Positions 7,521-15,621 of a stretch of DNA of 47,338 nucleotides are shown here, piece after piece. The stretch is taken from positions 1-47,338 of the forward strand of contig JAJEEA010000346.1 in the NCBI GenBank assembly GCA_022821235.1, in the 5' to 3' direction. Numbering within the stretch: position 1 is the first letter of the stretch; every line of letters begins with the position of its first letter. The notes under the pieces were generated by a model. It was not told where the DNA came from, searched no databases, and was given only the letters and a program-made list of their open reading frames with translations. The DNA is from Vicinamibacteria bacterium. Its GTDB lineage: Bacteria; Acidobacteriota; Vicinamibacteria; Vicinamibacterales; UBA8438. A program made the position numbers and the translations under genes.

Positions 7521-8744
7521 ATGAATAGATGCACCGTTCGCCTGCTGTTCACCCTGGCCACCGCCTCGATCCTCGCCGGCTGTGGCCTGTCCCCGAGCCC
7601 GGGCGAGGACCCGGGGGCGCTGCCCGCGGATACCCTTGCGCCGCCCGCGGCCCGTTACGCCGCCCCGGTAGAGCAGGCCCGGCTGCATGCGCGGGACCTG
7701 ATCGTCGACGAGAACCTGCCGGGCGTGTCGATCGCGGTGGCCGTTAGTGGCGAGCTCGCGTGGGCCGAGGCGCTGGGGTGGTCGGACCTCGAGGAGCGCG
7801 TCCCCCTGACTCCGCGGACGCGCTTCCGCATCGGTGGAGTGTCCCAGCCCCTCACCGCGGCCGCCGTCGGCCTGCTTCTCGAGCGGGGGCTCCTCGACCT
7901 GGACACGCCCGTGGGGAGCTACGTCCCCGCGCTGCCCGACGGGCATGGGCGGGTCACGGCGCGCCAGTTGATGGGGCATGTCGCCGGGTTCGGTCACTAC
8001 GGCGGGGGAGAGAACGGGCAGGTCGACCCCGACGGCGGGCTGGTGTTCGCCCGCCGGACGTGCGCGGTCGCGGCCGATGCGACCGACATCTTCGCCGGCG
8101 ACCGGCTGCGGTTCGAGCCCGGCACGGCCTTCCGTTACTCGAGCTATGGCTGGGTCCTGGTCAGCGCGCTCGTCGAAGCGGTTGCCGGCGAACCGTTCGC
8201 CGACTTCATGGATCGCGAGGTCTTCGCGGCGGTCGGGATGCCCGACACGCTCCTCGACGCGCCGGGCGGGCCCCCGGGCGGCCACGGGCACGCCGTGCCG
8301 GGCCGGGCCGGCCTCTACTTCCCGGCGTTCGCCATGCGCACGCGGTTCGGCCTGCACGGCGCGCCGAACATCGACCACACCTGTCTCATGGGGGCGGACG
8401 GCTTCGTGTCCACGCCGAGCGACCTGGTGCGGTTCGGTGCGTCGCTGACGCGAGGCGACGTGCTCGAGCCCGGCACCGTCGAGCTGCTGCAGACGGAGGC
8501 GCAGCTCGCATCGGGCGAGCCGACAGGCTACGGCCTCGGCTGGTTCGTGCGGCGCGTGCCGCTCGACGACGCCGAGGTCCGCGTGATCGGCCACGGCGGG
8601 AGTGCGGTCGGCGGCTCGACGTCCTTCATGGCCTTCCCCGATCACGACCTCGTGATCGCCGTGTCGTCGAACGTCTCGTTCGCGGAGGACGCGGTCCGCT
8701 CGCTGGCGCTGGCGACGGCGGCGGCGTTCGCCGGCCACGAATGA
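7521..8744 (+). CDS. Beta-lactamase/serine-hydrolase family lipoprotein lacking the catalytic SxxK residues
   Basis: The 407-residue product has a lipoprotein signal (ILAGC, Cys21). The fold is that of class C beta-lactamases and penicillin-binding-protein-like serine hydrolases. Conserved parts are VSGELAWAEALGWSDLE near 75-91, the second motif region FRYSSYG (204-210) and HGGSAVGG near the C terminus (the KTG-equivalent box). The first motif should read FRIGSVSKPLT. Here residues 102-112 read FRIGGVSQPLT, so the nucleophilic Ser106 is Gly and the general base Lys109 is Gln. The rest of the domain looks intact, so this is more likely a binding or regulatory pseudo-enzyme than decay. It is transcribed alone, divergently from the PIG-L gene. 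Confidence 0.88.
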   Translation: MNRCTVRLLFTLATASILAGCGLSPSPGEDPGALPADTLAPPAARYAAPVEQARLHARDLIVDENLPGVSIAVAVSGELAWAEALGWSDLEERVPLTPRTRFRIGGVSQPLTAAAVGLLLERGLLDLDTPVGSYVPALPDGHGRVTARQLMGHVAGFGHYGGGENGQVDPDGGLVFARRTCAVAADATDIFAGDRLRFEPGTAFRYSSYGWVLVSALVEAVAGEPFADFMDREVFAAVGMPDTLLDAPGGPPGGHGHAVPGRAGLYFPAFAMRTRFGLHGAPNIDHTCLMGADGFVSTPSDLVRFGASLTRGDVLEPGTVELLQTEAQLASGEPTGYGLGWFVRRVPLDDAEVRVIGHGGSAVGGSTSFMAFPDHDLVIAVSSNVSFAEDAVRSLALATAAAFAGHE

Positions 8745-9054
8745 GCGCGACGCGCCGAGCTTGACTGTCGCTCCCCAATGTGGCCAACATCGGACGAATC
8801 CGGCGCCCCGTGGCGGCCGCGGGACGACCCGCGTGAAGATGGTGGGTGATCCGCGAGGACAGCCGGTAAGTCCGCCCGGAGACGTCGGGTTCGCCGATGG
8901 GGCGCACACCGCGCAGGGGGTCGCCGCGGCGACGATCGCGCTCACGCCGGGGGTCGCCGCGCAGCGGGACGCCGGGCCATGCTCCAAGGTGGGTGCTCGT
9001 GAACACGACGGACTGCGTCAAGACTGGCGACACAATCGTCGGCAAGGAGGCCGT
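8745..9054. other. Intergenic region before the MBL-fold gene
   Basis: These 310 bases between two plus-strand genes are open in several frames, but none gives a recognisable protein. The only clear signal is the ribosome-binding site at its right end. A promoter for the downstream gene is expected here but was not identified. Confidence 0.4.
9044..9050 (+). promoter_or_regulatory. Strong ribosome-binding site
   Basis: AAGGAGG stands four bases before the ATG at 9055. It decides this start over upstream ATGs in the same open frame and places a signal peptide at the N terminus. Confidence 0.85.
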
Positions 9055-9927
9055 ATGCGTCTGATATGTGCAGTGGCGGTGCTGAGTGCAGCGATGGTAT
9101 CTCCGTCGCCGTACGGCGCGGCGGAACGGGAGGAGCGAATTCAGGCGGCTGGCGAGGCCGCGGAACCGTTCCGCATCATTGGCAACATCTACTATGTCGG
9201 CGGCCAGTACGGCTCCTACCTCATCACCACGCCGGAGGGCCACATTCTCCACGACACGGGCAGCGCCGACATGCACGAGCTGATCGTCTCGAACGTGGAG
9301 AGGCTCGGGTTCGACGTGCGGGACATCCGGATCATGATCTCGAGCCACGCGCATTGGGACCACGTCGAGGGACACGCGGCCATGAAGCGGGTGACCGGGG
9401 CACAGGTGGTTGCGCTCGGCGGAGACGCCGTGGCGCTCCAGTCAGGCCGGGACAACTCGGCCATAGGGGCCCGGGACTTCGAGCCTGTCACGGTGGATCG
9501 CGTGATCGAGGACGGTGACACCGTCACGCTGGGTGGGACGACGTTGCGGGCCCTGTGGACGGGGGGCCACACCCAGGGGGCAACGATGTGGATGACGACC
9601 GCCGAGGAAGGTGGAGATACCTACTCGGTAGCCTTCCGCGGCGGGGAGATTCCGAACCAGGGGGCTCCGCTCGTCGACAATCCCCGACACCCGACGGTTG
9701 TCGCCGACACGCAGAGGACCCTTCGAAGGCTGAGGGAGCTCGAGCCTCCCGACCTCTTCCTGCACAATCACGCGCGGTATCCGTCCCGCGAGCTGGACCC
9801 GGCCCTGCCCGTCGACCCGAGGTGCGCCACTTGCCTGGACGCGGAAGGCTGGAGCCGTCTCGTGGCGGGCGCCGAAGCCGGATTCGAAGAAATGCTCCGC
9901 GGAGCGGAGGGCCGACGGGACCGTTAG
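9055..9927 (+). CDS. Exported metallo-beta-lactamase-fold hydrolase, subclass B3-like
   Basis: The product has 290 residues with an N-terminal signal peptide (MRLICAVAVLSAAMVS), so it is probably periplasmic. The zinc ligand set of the fold is visible: H98-x-H100-x-D102-H103 (HAHWDH), a histidine in GHTQG (H172), and a histidine in LHNHAR (H237 or H239). Spacing and flanks (SSHAHWDHVEGHAAMKRVTGAQVVA, split here as SSHAHWDHVEGH then AAMKRVTGAQ) resemble subclass B3 beta-lactamases. Many environmental relatives have other esterase or lactonase activity. It is followed by a convergent gene, so it is probably monocistronic. Beta-lactam hydrolysis is possible but not shown by sequence alone. Confidence 0.85.
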   Translation: MRLICAVAVLSAAMVSPSPYGAAEREERIQAAGEAAEPFRIIGNIYYVGGQYGSYLITTPEGHILHDTGSADMHELIVSNVERLGFDVRDIRIMISSHAHWDHVEGHAAMKRVTGAQVVALGGDAVALQSGRDNSAIGARDFEPVTVDRVIEDGDTVTLGGTTLRALWTGGHTQGATMWMTTAEEGGDTYSVAFRGGEIPNQGAPLVDNPRHPTVVADTQRTLRRLRELEPPDLFLHNHARYPSRELDPALPVDPRCATCLDAEGWSRLVAGAEAGFEEMLRGAEGRRDR

Positions 9928-10104
9928 TCGAGTTGGTTGAAATCGGAGGGCCGACCTCCCGACGAAGCACCGTCATGCGCGGGCCGTCGCGGGCGACCGC
10001 GCCAATCACCGAAACAGGGTGTGACTCGTCGTCGAAGGGCCCTCGATAGCTCGTTCGCCGTCTCGGCGGACCGCTCCGGAATCCCGAGATGGCGTGTTCA
10101 TGGT

Positions 10105-10120
10105 GACCACGGCCGTGGTC
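10105..10120. other. Perfect 16-bp palindrome between convergent genes
   Basis: GACCACGGCCGTGGTC lies between the ends of the MBL-fold gene (9927) and the convergent gene ending at 10161. It could be a terminator stem, but there is no T-tract on either side, so its role is open. Confidence 0.35.
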
Positions 10121-10160
10121 GAGGACGTGCGAGCCCTGCAGGGGGTCATTCCATGCGAGG

Positions 10161-11183
10161 TCAGGGGGCCTGCCCGAGCTCGGCGTGGCGCGCGTTGCCC
10201 AGGATGTTGCTCACCGCCCGGTTGCCCTCGTGGCAGGCGTACTCGTAGAGGGTGTAGCTCATGTCGCGCTTCAAGGGCAGATCCAGGGTCCACGGCGCGG
10301 TGTAGACCTCCGGGTCCTCGACGCGGACCTGCCAGTCGAGGGCGTCCTCGGCGACGCGGGTGAAGCGCTCGACCACCTTCAGCGCCGGGCTGACCGGGAC
10401 GCCGTGAACACGGCCGGCGTTCTGGTTCGGGGTGATCCAGGCCTTCTCGGTGAAGTGGGTGGTCTCGACCACCAGCGTCTCCCCTTCCCACCGCCCGCGG
10501 GCGTCGCCCATCCACTGCCGGATCCGCGGGTCGACGTGCGGGCGGCCGTCGAGGGGGATGATGCGCGGCTCGCGGACCATCTCGTAGACGATGATCACGT
10601 AGCCGGGGACCTGGAGGATGTGGTTGCCGGTGTTGTACGAGTTGGGGAGCATCGACCCCGGCACGCCGCGCGTGATGCACCGGCTGTACGGGCTCATGTT
10701 CAGGTACGAATCGCTGCGGTTGGCGACCAGCCATGCGGCGCGCTCCTCGGCCTCGGGGCGCGTGGGGATTCGACCGTCCGCCGGGTCCGCTACCATCGAC
10801 GTGCGGAGGGTGGGCACGATGTGGTCGCGGGGGTCGAACCAGAAGAAGTTGTAGCCGCGGTCCAAGGAGCCGCCCGCGGCCGTCTGCTGCCGGCCGGGGG
10901 CGTTGTCCCGGTCACGCTCGCCGGTGCCGCGGCGCTCGACCGCCGCCGCCTCCTCCGCCGTGTAGAAGGCCTTGTCGCCCAGCTCGGCCGGCCGCTCGAG
11001 GGGGGTCAGGGTGTCGTTGGTCCAGATGCCGGAGATGTCGGGCTGGCCGTCGGGGGTGCGCGGCGCGCGGTAGGACGGCTCGGCTGCGGTCTGCGCCTTG
11101 GCGAAACCGGTGACGGCCGGCACGAGGACCAGGACGGTCGCGACGATTCGACAGAGTTGATATCGTGACATCCGGGTGCCCAT
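10161..11183 (-). CDS. Secreted protein of unknown function, acidobacterial family
   Basis: The product has 340 residues and an N-terminal signal peptide (hydrophobic VATVLVLVPAVTGFAKA, cleavage near AQT). A second possible start (MSRY) lies at 11171. The mature part begins with PRTPDGQPDISGIWTNDT, a signature of a family widespread in Acidobacteria and often present in many copies. Other conserved-looking segments are YNFFWFDPRDH, SRCITRGVPGSMLPNSYN, PLDGRPH, GDARGRWEGETLVVETT and YTLYEYACHEGNRAVSNIL. It has no membrane helix beyond the signal and no recognised catalytic motif. I do not know a function and do not assign one. It is convergent with the MBL-fold gene and divergent from the epimerase gene. 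Confidence 0.8.
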   Translation of the reverse strand: MGTRMSRYQLCRIVATVLVLVPAVTGFAKAQTAAEPSYRAPRTPDGQPDISGIWTNDTLTPLERPAELGDKAFYTAEEAAAVERRGTGERDRDNAPGRQQTAAGGSLDRGYNFFWFDPRDHIVPTLRTSMVADPADGRIPTRPEAEERAAWLVANRSDSYLNMSPYSRCITRGVPGSMLPNSYNTGNHILQVPGYVIIVYEMVREPRIIPLDGRPHVDPRIRQWMGDARGRWEGETLVVETTHFTEKAWITPNQNAGRVHGVPVSPALKVVERFTRVAEDALDWQVRVEDPEVYTAPWTLDLPLKRDMSYTLYEYACHEGNRAVSNILGNARHAELGQAP

Positions 11184-11341
11184 TGTACCAGGGGCCCTTG
11201 TGGCGGAACCCGGCCCGGCGCGCCGCCCGTCGAACCCATGGAGGGGCCTTCAGCCACGGGCTCCTCGGCTCGGTCCGGGCTCGTCGCCGCCGGGGCCGAG
11301 GCACGTTGACCGAGGCGGCGCCGACGATCGGAGGACGGCAG

Positions 11342-12232
11342 ATGCGGATTGGGGTGACCGGGGCGACCGGGCTCGTGGGATCGGCGTTGCTTCCCGTCCT
11401 GGAGGGAGCCGGACACGAGGCGGTGGGACTGCGGCGCGGAGCCGGCGATGCCGCCGGACCGCCGAGCTGGGACCCGTCGACGGGACGGGTGGCCGCCGGG
11501 GGGCCGCTCGAGGCGGTGGTCCACCTCGCGGGCGAGAACATCGCCGGCGGGCGCTGGAACGCCGCGCGCAAGGCGCGCATCCGGGACAGCCGGGTCGACG
11601 GCACGGGCGCGCTGTGCCGGGGGCTGGCCGCTCTCGATCCGCGTCCCGCGACCCTCGTCGCCGCCTCGGCCGTCGGCTTCTACGGGGATCGTGGCGACGA
11701 GCGGCTCGACGAGTCGTCGCCGGCCGGGACCGGCTTCCTCGCCGACGTCTGTCAGGAGTGGGAGGCGGCCGCGGCGCCCGCACGGGAGGCGGGCATCCGC
11801 GTGGTCCACCTCCGCATCGGTATCGTGCTCACCCCGGCCGGGGGCGCGCTGGGCCAGATGCTGCTGCCGTTCAAGATGGGGGTGGGCGGGGTCATCGGGT
11901 CGGGCCGGCAGTTCATGAGCTGGATCGCCCTCGACGACCTCGTGGCCGCCGTCCTGCACGCGGCCGTCACCGACGGGCTGGAGGGGCCGGTGAACGCGGT
12001 CGCTCCCAATCCGGCCTCCAACGCCGAGTTCACCAAGACGCTGGGCCGGGTGCTGGGGCGACCGACGATTCTGCCGATGCCGGCCTTCGGGGCCCGGCTG
12101 GCGTTCGGCGAGATGGCCGACCACCTGCTTCTCGGCGGCGCCCGCGTCGAGCCGTCCCGGCTGCGGGAGACGGGGTTCCAGTTCGGCTACCCGGACCTCG
12201 AGGGCGCCCTGCGCCATCTTCTGGGCGCGTGA
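11342..12232 (+). CDS. TIGR01777 family NAD(P)-dependent epimerase/oxidoreductase (YfcH-like)
   Basis: The 296-residue cytoplasmic protein begins with the Rossmann motif VTGATGLVGSAL. It has HLAGENIAGGRW, SAVGFYGDRGDE (the catalytic-tyrosine region of extended SDR proteins) and a C-terminal DUF1731-type segment (FGEMADHLLLGGARVEP). The start at ATG 11342 follows a GAGGACGG ribosome-binding site and puts the glycine motif at the N terminus. The open frame continues upstream to 11165 but that part is not family-like. The family is widespread and its substrate is not known, although it is sometimes linked to cell division and envelope phenotypes. The DUF420 gene follows 132 bases downstream on the same strand. 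Confidence 0.88.
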   Translation: MRIGVTGATGLVGSALLPVLEGAGHEAVGLRRGAGDAAGPPSWDPSTGRVAAGGPLEAVVHLAGENIAGGRWNAARKARIRDSRVDGTGALCRGLAALDPRPATLVAASAVGFYGDRGDERLDESSPAGTGFLADVCQEWEAAAAPAREAGIRVVHLRIGIVLTPAGGALGQMLLPFKMGVGGVIGSGRQFMSWIALDDLVAAVLHAAVTDGLEGPVNAVAPNPASNAEFTKTLGRVLGRPTILPMPAFGARLAFGEMADHLLLGGARVEPSRLRETGFQFGYPDLEGALRHLLGA

Positions 12233-12364
12233 GCGGAGGTTCACGGTGGATCGGGCGGAGGCCCAGGCCGCCGGCCTTCGCCTGACGCGGGCGACCCGCG
12301 TCCATCGACCGTGGTTCCCCGGCCAGCCGCCGTACCTGAAGAACCCACGGCGAAAGGAAGATGC

Positions 12365-12832
12365 ATGCTCTCGACGGGCTTTCTCGGGACCCGCGCGGAC
12401 GCCTTCGTGGACGTGGCGATGGTGGTCTTCCTGGCCGCGCCGTTCCTGATGGCCTACGCGCTGCGCCTTGCGGCGCAACGCAGCTACCGCGCCCACCGGC
12501 GGCTGCAGGTGGGGGTGCTGCTCGCCGGGATCGTGGCGGTTCTGCTGCTCGAGGGCAGCATCCGATTCGGGGGCGCCATGGACGCGTTCACCGTGAGCGC
12601 GTTCTACGGCACGACGGCGATGGCCGGCCTCTTCGCGGTGCATCTCGCCGTCGCGGTTCCGACGTTCATCGGCTGGTGCGCGCTGGCCGTCCTGTCCTGG
12701 CGCCGCTTTCCCCGCGTCCTGCCGGGCTCCTTCAGCGTGCGGCATCGGCGCTGGGGCCGGCTCACCTTCGTGGGCCTGTGGCTCACCTGCGTGACCGGGG
12801 TGGCCCTCTACGTCATGAGCTTCGCGCTCTGA
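12365..12832 (+). CDS. DUF420-family membrane protein
   Basis: This 155-residue inner-membrane protein has four predicted helices: residues about 14-32, 44-62, 76-100 and 132-150. The family shows conserved histidines in or near helices (HRRLQ, HLAV, HRRWGR), suggesting heme or metal contact. In many bacteria DUF420 genes sit near cytochrome oxidase genes. Here no oxidase is near. The start at 12365 follows GAAAGGAAG. An ATG four bases earlier opens a different, arginine-rich frame that is a shadow. Function not established. Confidence 0.82.
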   Translation: MLSTGFLGTRADAFVDVAMVVFLAAPFLMAYALRLAAQRSYRAHRRLQVGVLLAGIVAVLLLEGSIRFGGAMDAFTVSAFYGTTAMAGLFAVHLAVAVPTFIGWCALAVLSWRRFPRVLPGSFSVRHRRWGRLTFVGLWLTCVTGVALYVMSFAL

Positions 12833-12945
12833 GAACGCGGTACGACGTGCGTGCGGTCGACGGCGGGCGGCACTCGAGGAGCCGGGCCGGCAGCGGCGCC
12901 TCGCGGCAGCTCGTTCAGCCTCGCGTGGACGCGCCGGCTGACCCG

Positions 12946-13037
12946 TCCGTCCCGCGGGGCCGGGGCTCCGCCATCTGAAGGTCCCGGGCCGAGAGCTGGA
13001 TCACCCTCCGTCCCGCGGGGCCGGGGCTCCGCCCCGC
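12946..13037. repeat. Two identical 27-bp repeats with GC hairpin, between convergent genes
   Basis: Bases 12946-12972 and 13007-13033 are identical (TCCGTCCCGCGGGG, then CCGGGGCTCCGCC). The second copy continues into CCGC, which completes a stem of GCGGGGC with GCCCCGC (13015-13037). The block lies between the end of the DUF420 gene and the convergent Sel1 gene, so a bidirectional terminator or a REP-like element are both reasonable. Confidence 0.6.
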
Positions 13038-13066
13038 ATGCCCGCCCGGCACTCGGCCGGCCACCG

Positions 13067-14440
13067 CTATCGCTCGGTCACCGGCCTCCACGCCCGGGCG
13101 CGGCGCTCGGACTCGGCCCGCTGGGCGGACGTCATGCCGGCCGCGACCGCGTCGTGGGCCGCGACCGCCCGGTTCCCTTCCTCGCCGGTCAGCCGCGCCG
13201 CCGCGAGACCGAGCCACAGGTGCGCGGTGACGGGGTCGGCGGGCACGCCGGCCCCCCCGGCGAGCATCACGCCGAGGTCGAGCTGGGCGAGGGCGTCGCC
13301 CTGGTCGGCCGCGAGGTGCAGCCAGCGCACCGCTTCCCCCGCTTCGGGGGAGACGCCGCGGCCGTCGCGGTACATCAGGCCGAGGTAGCGCTGGGCGGGG
13401 GCGTGCCCCTGCCCGGCGGCGGGGCGGATCCACCGGACGGCCTCGGCGTCGTCCGCCGGGACGCCCCGGCCCTGGAGGTACATGAAGCCCAGGTCCGCCT
13501 GCGCCTCCGCGAGCCCCTCGGTCGCCGCGAGGTGCAGCCAGCGCACCGCCTCCGCGTCGCTGGCCGCGACTCCCCGGCCGTTGGCGTAGGCGAGGGCGAG
13601 GCGGTACTGGGCGCGGGCCATGGCCGCGATGTTCGCCTCGGAGCTCGCGTGGGCGGGGTCGGCGGCCCGGCGCAGCCAGCGCAGGGCCTAGGCGTCGTCC
13701 TGGGGCACCCCCTGGCCGACGCCGTAGAGGAACGCGAGGTCGACCTGCGCCGCGACGTAGCCCTGAACGGCCGCTTCGCGCAGCCAGCGGGCGCCCTCGG
13801 CCGCATCCTGGTCCACGCCCCGGCCGTTCAGGTACAGCGCGGCGAGGCCCGCCTGCGAGCGGGCGTGTCCCTGCTCGGCCGCGCGCCGGTACCAGCGCGC
13901 CGCCTCCGCGTCGTCCCGCGGGACGTCCTGGCCGTTCTCGTAGAGCAGGGCCATCGCGTACTGGGCCCGGACCTCTCCCTGGTCGCCGGAGAGCCGCATC
14001 AACCGCGCCGCCTCGATGGCGTCGAGCTCCACCCCCTGGCCGACCCCGTACAGGTACCCGAGCCCGTACTGTCCGCCGGCGTGCCCCTGCTCCGCCGCCC
14101 GGCGGTACCAGCGCGCCGCCTCGCCGTCGTCCTGGGGAACCGCCTCGCCATTGAGGTACAGGTCGCCGAGGGTGGCCTCGGCGGGCGCGTAGCCCTGTTC
14201 GGCCGCCATCCGGTACCAGCGCAGGGCCTCGTCAACATCGCGAGGCACGCCGTCGCCGAGCAGGTACCGCGCCCCGAGATCCGCCTGGGCTTCCGGCACC
14301 CCCTGCTCGGCCCGGGCCTCGAGGGCGCGCTGGTCGGGCGCGCCCTGCCGGTCCGCCGGCGGCGCCGCGCACGCGGCCGCTGCGAGGAGGGCGACGAGAC
14401 CGCGGGCCAGCCGTCGCGGGGCCACGGGCACCAGCCTCAT
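13067..14440 (-). pseudogene. Sel1-repeat lipoprotein gene interrupted by one amber codon
   Basis: Read through, the frame encodes about 456 residues. It has a lipoprotein signal (LAAAACAAPP) and about ten Sel1-like repeats of 36 residues (pattern A..W...AA..G...AQ..LG..Y..G.GV..D..EA.RW). Sel1 proteins are alpha/alpha-solenoid scaffolds, often acting in envelope stress or protein assembly. A TAG at 13690-13688 stands where the repeats normally have Glu (DA-stop-ALRW against DAEA-RW), so a single GAG to TAG change explains it. Both halves keep frame and repeat pattern. The first 250 residues (14440-13688) could still be made as a shorter solenoid. The start overlaps the stop of the enoyl reductase gene by four bases (ATGA), indicating translational coupling. 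Confidence 0.85.
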
Positions 14441-15621
14441 CCGGACGGGCCGCGCCCGAGGGCGGGGTCGACGTCGGCGTCGTAGTCGACGCCGTCGACG
14501 CCGAACCCGAAGATCCGGAGGAAGTCGCCGCGGATGCCGTCGAGGTCGGCGAGCTCGGCGACGTTGTCGGTGGAGACGGCGGGCCAGCGGCGGTTGACCT
14601 CGGCCTGGACCGGATCGGACAGCTCCCGGTCGTCCATCCGGATGCGGCCGGCGTCGTCGAACGGCGGCGGGGCATCGGCGTAGAGGGCGGTGCGGAAGAG
14701 CCGGTCGATGTGGGCGAGGCAGTCCTCGTGGTTGCCGGCGTTCTTCATGACCCGGAACAGCAGGGCCAGGTACAGCGGCACCACCGGAATCGCCGAGCTG
14801 GCCTGGGTGACGACGGCCTTCAGCACCGCCACCCGGGCGTCGCCTCCCAGCCCGTTCAGCCGATCGCGGATGGCGCCGGCGGCGCGGTCGAGGTCCTCCT
14901 TGGCCTTGCCCAGCGTGGCCTGCCAGTAGATGGGCCAGGTCAGCTCGCTGCCGATGTAGGTGTACGAGACGGTCCTGAACCCGGGGGCGAGGACGCCGGC
15001 GTCCTCGAGGGCGTCGATCCAGAACTCCCAGTCCTCGCCGCCCATCACCGCGACGGTGGCCGCGGTCTCCGCCTCCGACGCCGGCTCCAGGCTCACCTCC
15101 TCCACCACCCGGGTGTCCTGGTCGAGCGACTTGACGTGGAACGTCTCGCCGAGGGGCTTGATGGCCGAGCGGTGGAGGACGCCGGTGCGGGGATGCTGGC
15201 GCACCGGCGCCGCGAGGCTGTAGACGAACAGGTCGATCTGGCCGAGCGAGGCCCGGATCTCGTCGACGGCCCGGGCCTTCATCTCATCCGAGTACGCGTC
15301 GCCGTCGAGCGTGCGGGCGTAGAGCCCGCGGGCCGCCGCCGCGTCCTCGAAGGCGGCGTTGTTGTACCACCCGGCGGTGGCCGTCTTGTTCCGCCGGGGC
15401 GCCTTCTCGAAGGACACCCCCAGGGTGCCCGCCCCCGCCCCGAACGCGGCCACGATGCGCGACGCCAGCCCGTAGCCGCCGGAGCCGCCGACGACGAGGG
15501 CCCGCCGCGGGCCGTTCGGGAACGGCTCGACCCGCGCGATCTGCTCGCGGACGCTCGCGGCGCACCCCTCCGGATGCGCCGTCGTGCAGATGAACCCTCG
15601 AATCCTCGGCTTGACGATCAC
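14437..15621 (-). CDS. fabV: FabV-type enoyl-ACP/CoA reductase (trans-2-enoyl-CoA reductase family)
   Basis: The 394-residue enzyme has the usual FabV length. It reduces trans-2-enoyl-ACP or -CoA with NADH in the last step of fatty-acid elongation. Visible signatures are the start VKPRIRGFICTTAHPEGC, the cofactor loop VVGGSGGYGLASR, and GWYNNAAFE. The family's catalytic Y-x8-K follows as YWQATLGKAK, then NHEDCLAHIDRLF and RIRMDDRELSDPVQ near the C terminus. The start is the GTG at 15621, whose last bases overlap the TAG stop of the upstream gene (TAGTG), and it gives the canonical N terminus. FabV enzymes are naturally poorly inhibited by triclosan. It sits between an exported PEP mutase-like gene and a Sel1 lipoprotein gene, an unexpected context. 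Confidence 0.93.
   Translation of the reverse strand: MIVKPRIRGFICTTAHPEGCAASVREQIARVEPFPNGPRRALVVGGSGGYGLASRIVAAFGAGAGTLGVSFEKAPRRNKTATAGWYNNAAFEDAAAARGLYARTLDGDAYSDEMKARAVDEIRASLGQIDLFVYSLAAPVRQHPRTGVLHRSAIKPLGETFHVKSLDQDTRVVEEVSLEPASEAETAATVAVMGGEDWEFWIDALEDAGVLAPGFRTVSYTYIGSELTWPIYWQATLGKAKEDLDRAAGAIRDRLNGLGGDARVAVLKAVVTQASSAIPVVPLYLALLFRVMKNAGNHEDCLAHIDRLFRTALYADAPPPFDDAGRIRMDDRELSDPVQAEVNRRWPAVSTDNVAELADLDGIRGDFLRIFGFGVDGVDYDADVDPALGRGPSG

Noticed and set aside
9055-9927. Calling the MBL-fold enzyme an antibiotic-resistance beta-lactamase
   Set aside because: Zinc ligands fit subclass B3, but many environmental relatives have other substrates and there is no resistance context.
13688-13690. 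TAG read as pyrrolysine or selenocysteine-like recoding
   Set aside because: The codon replaces an ordinary Glu in a solenoid repeat and there is no recoding signal; a simple mutation explains it.
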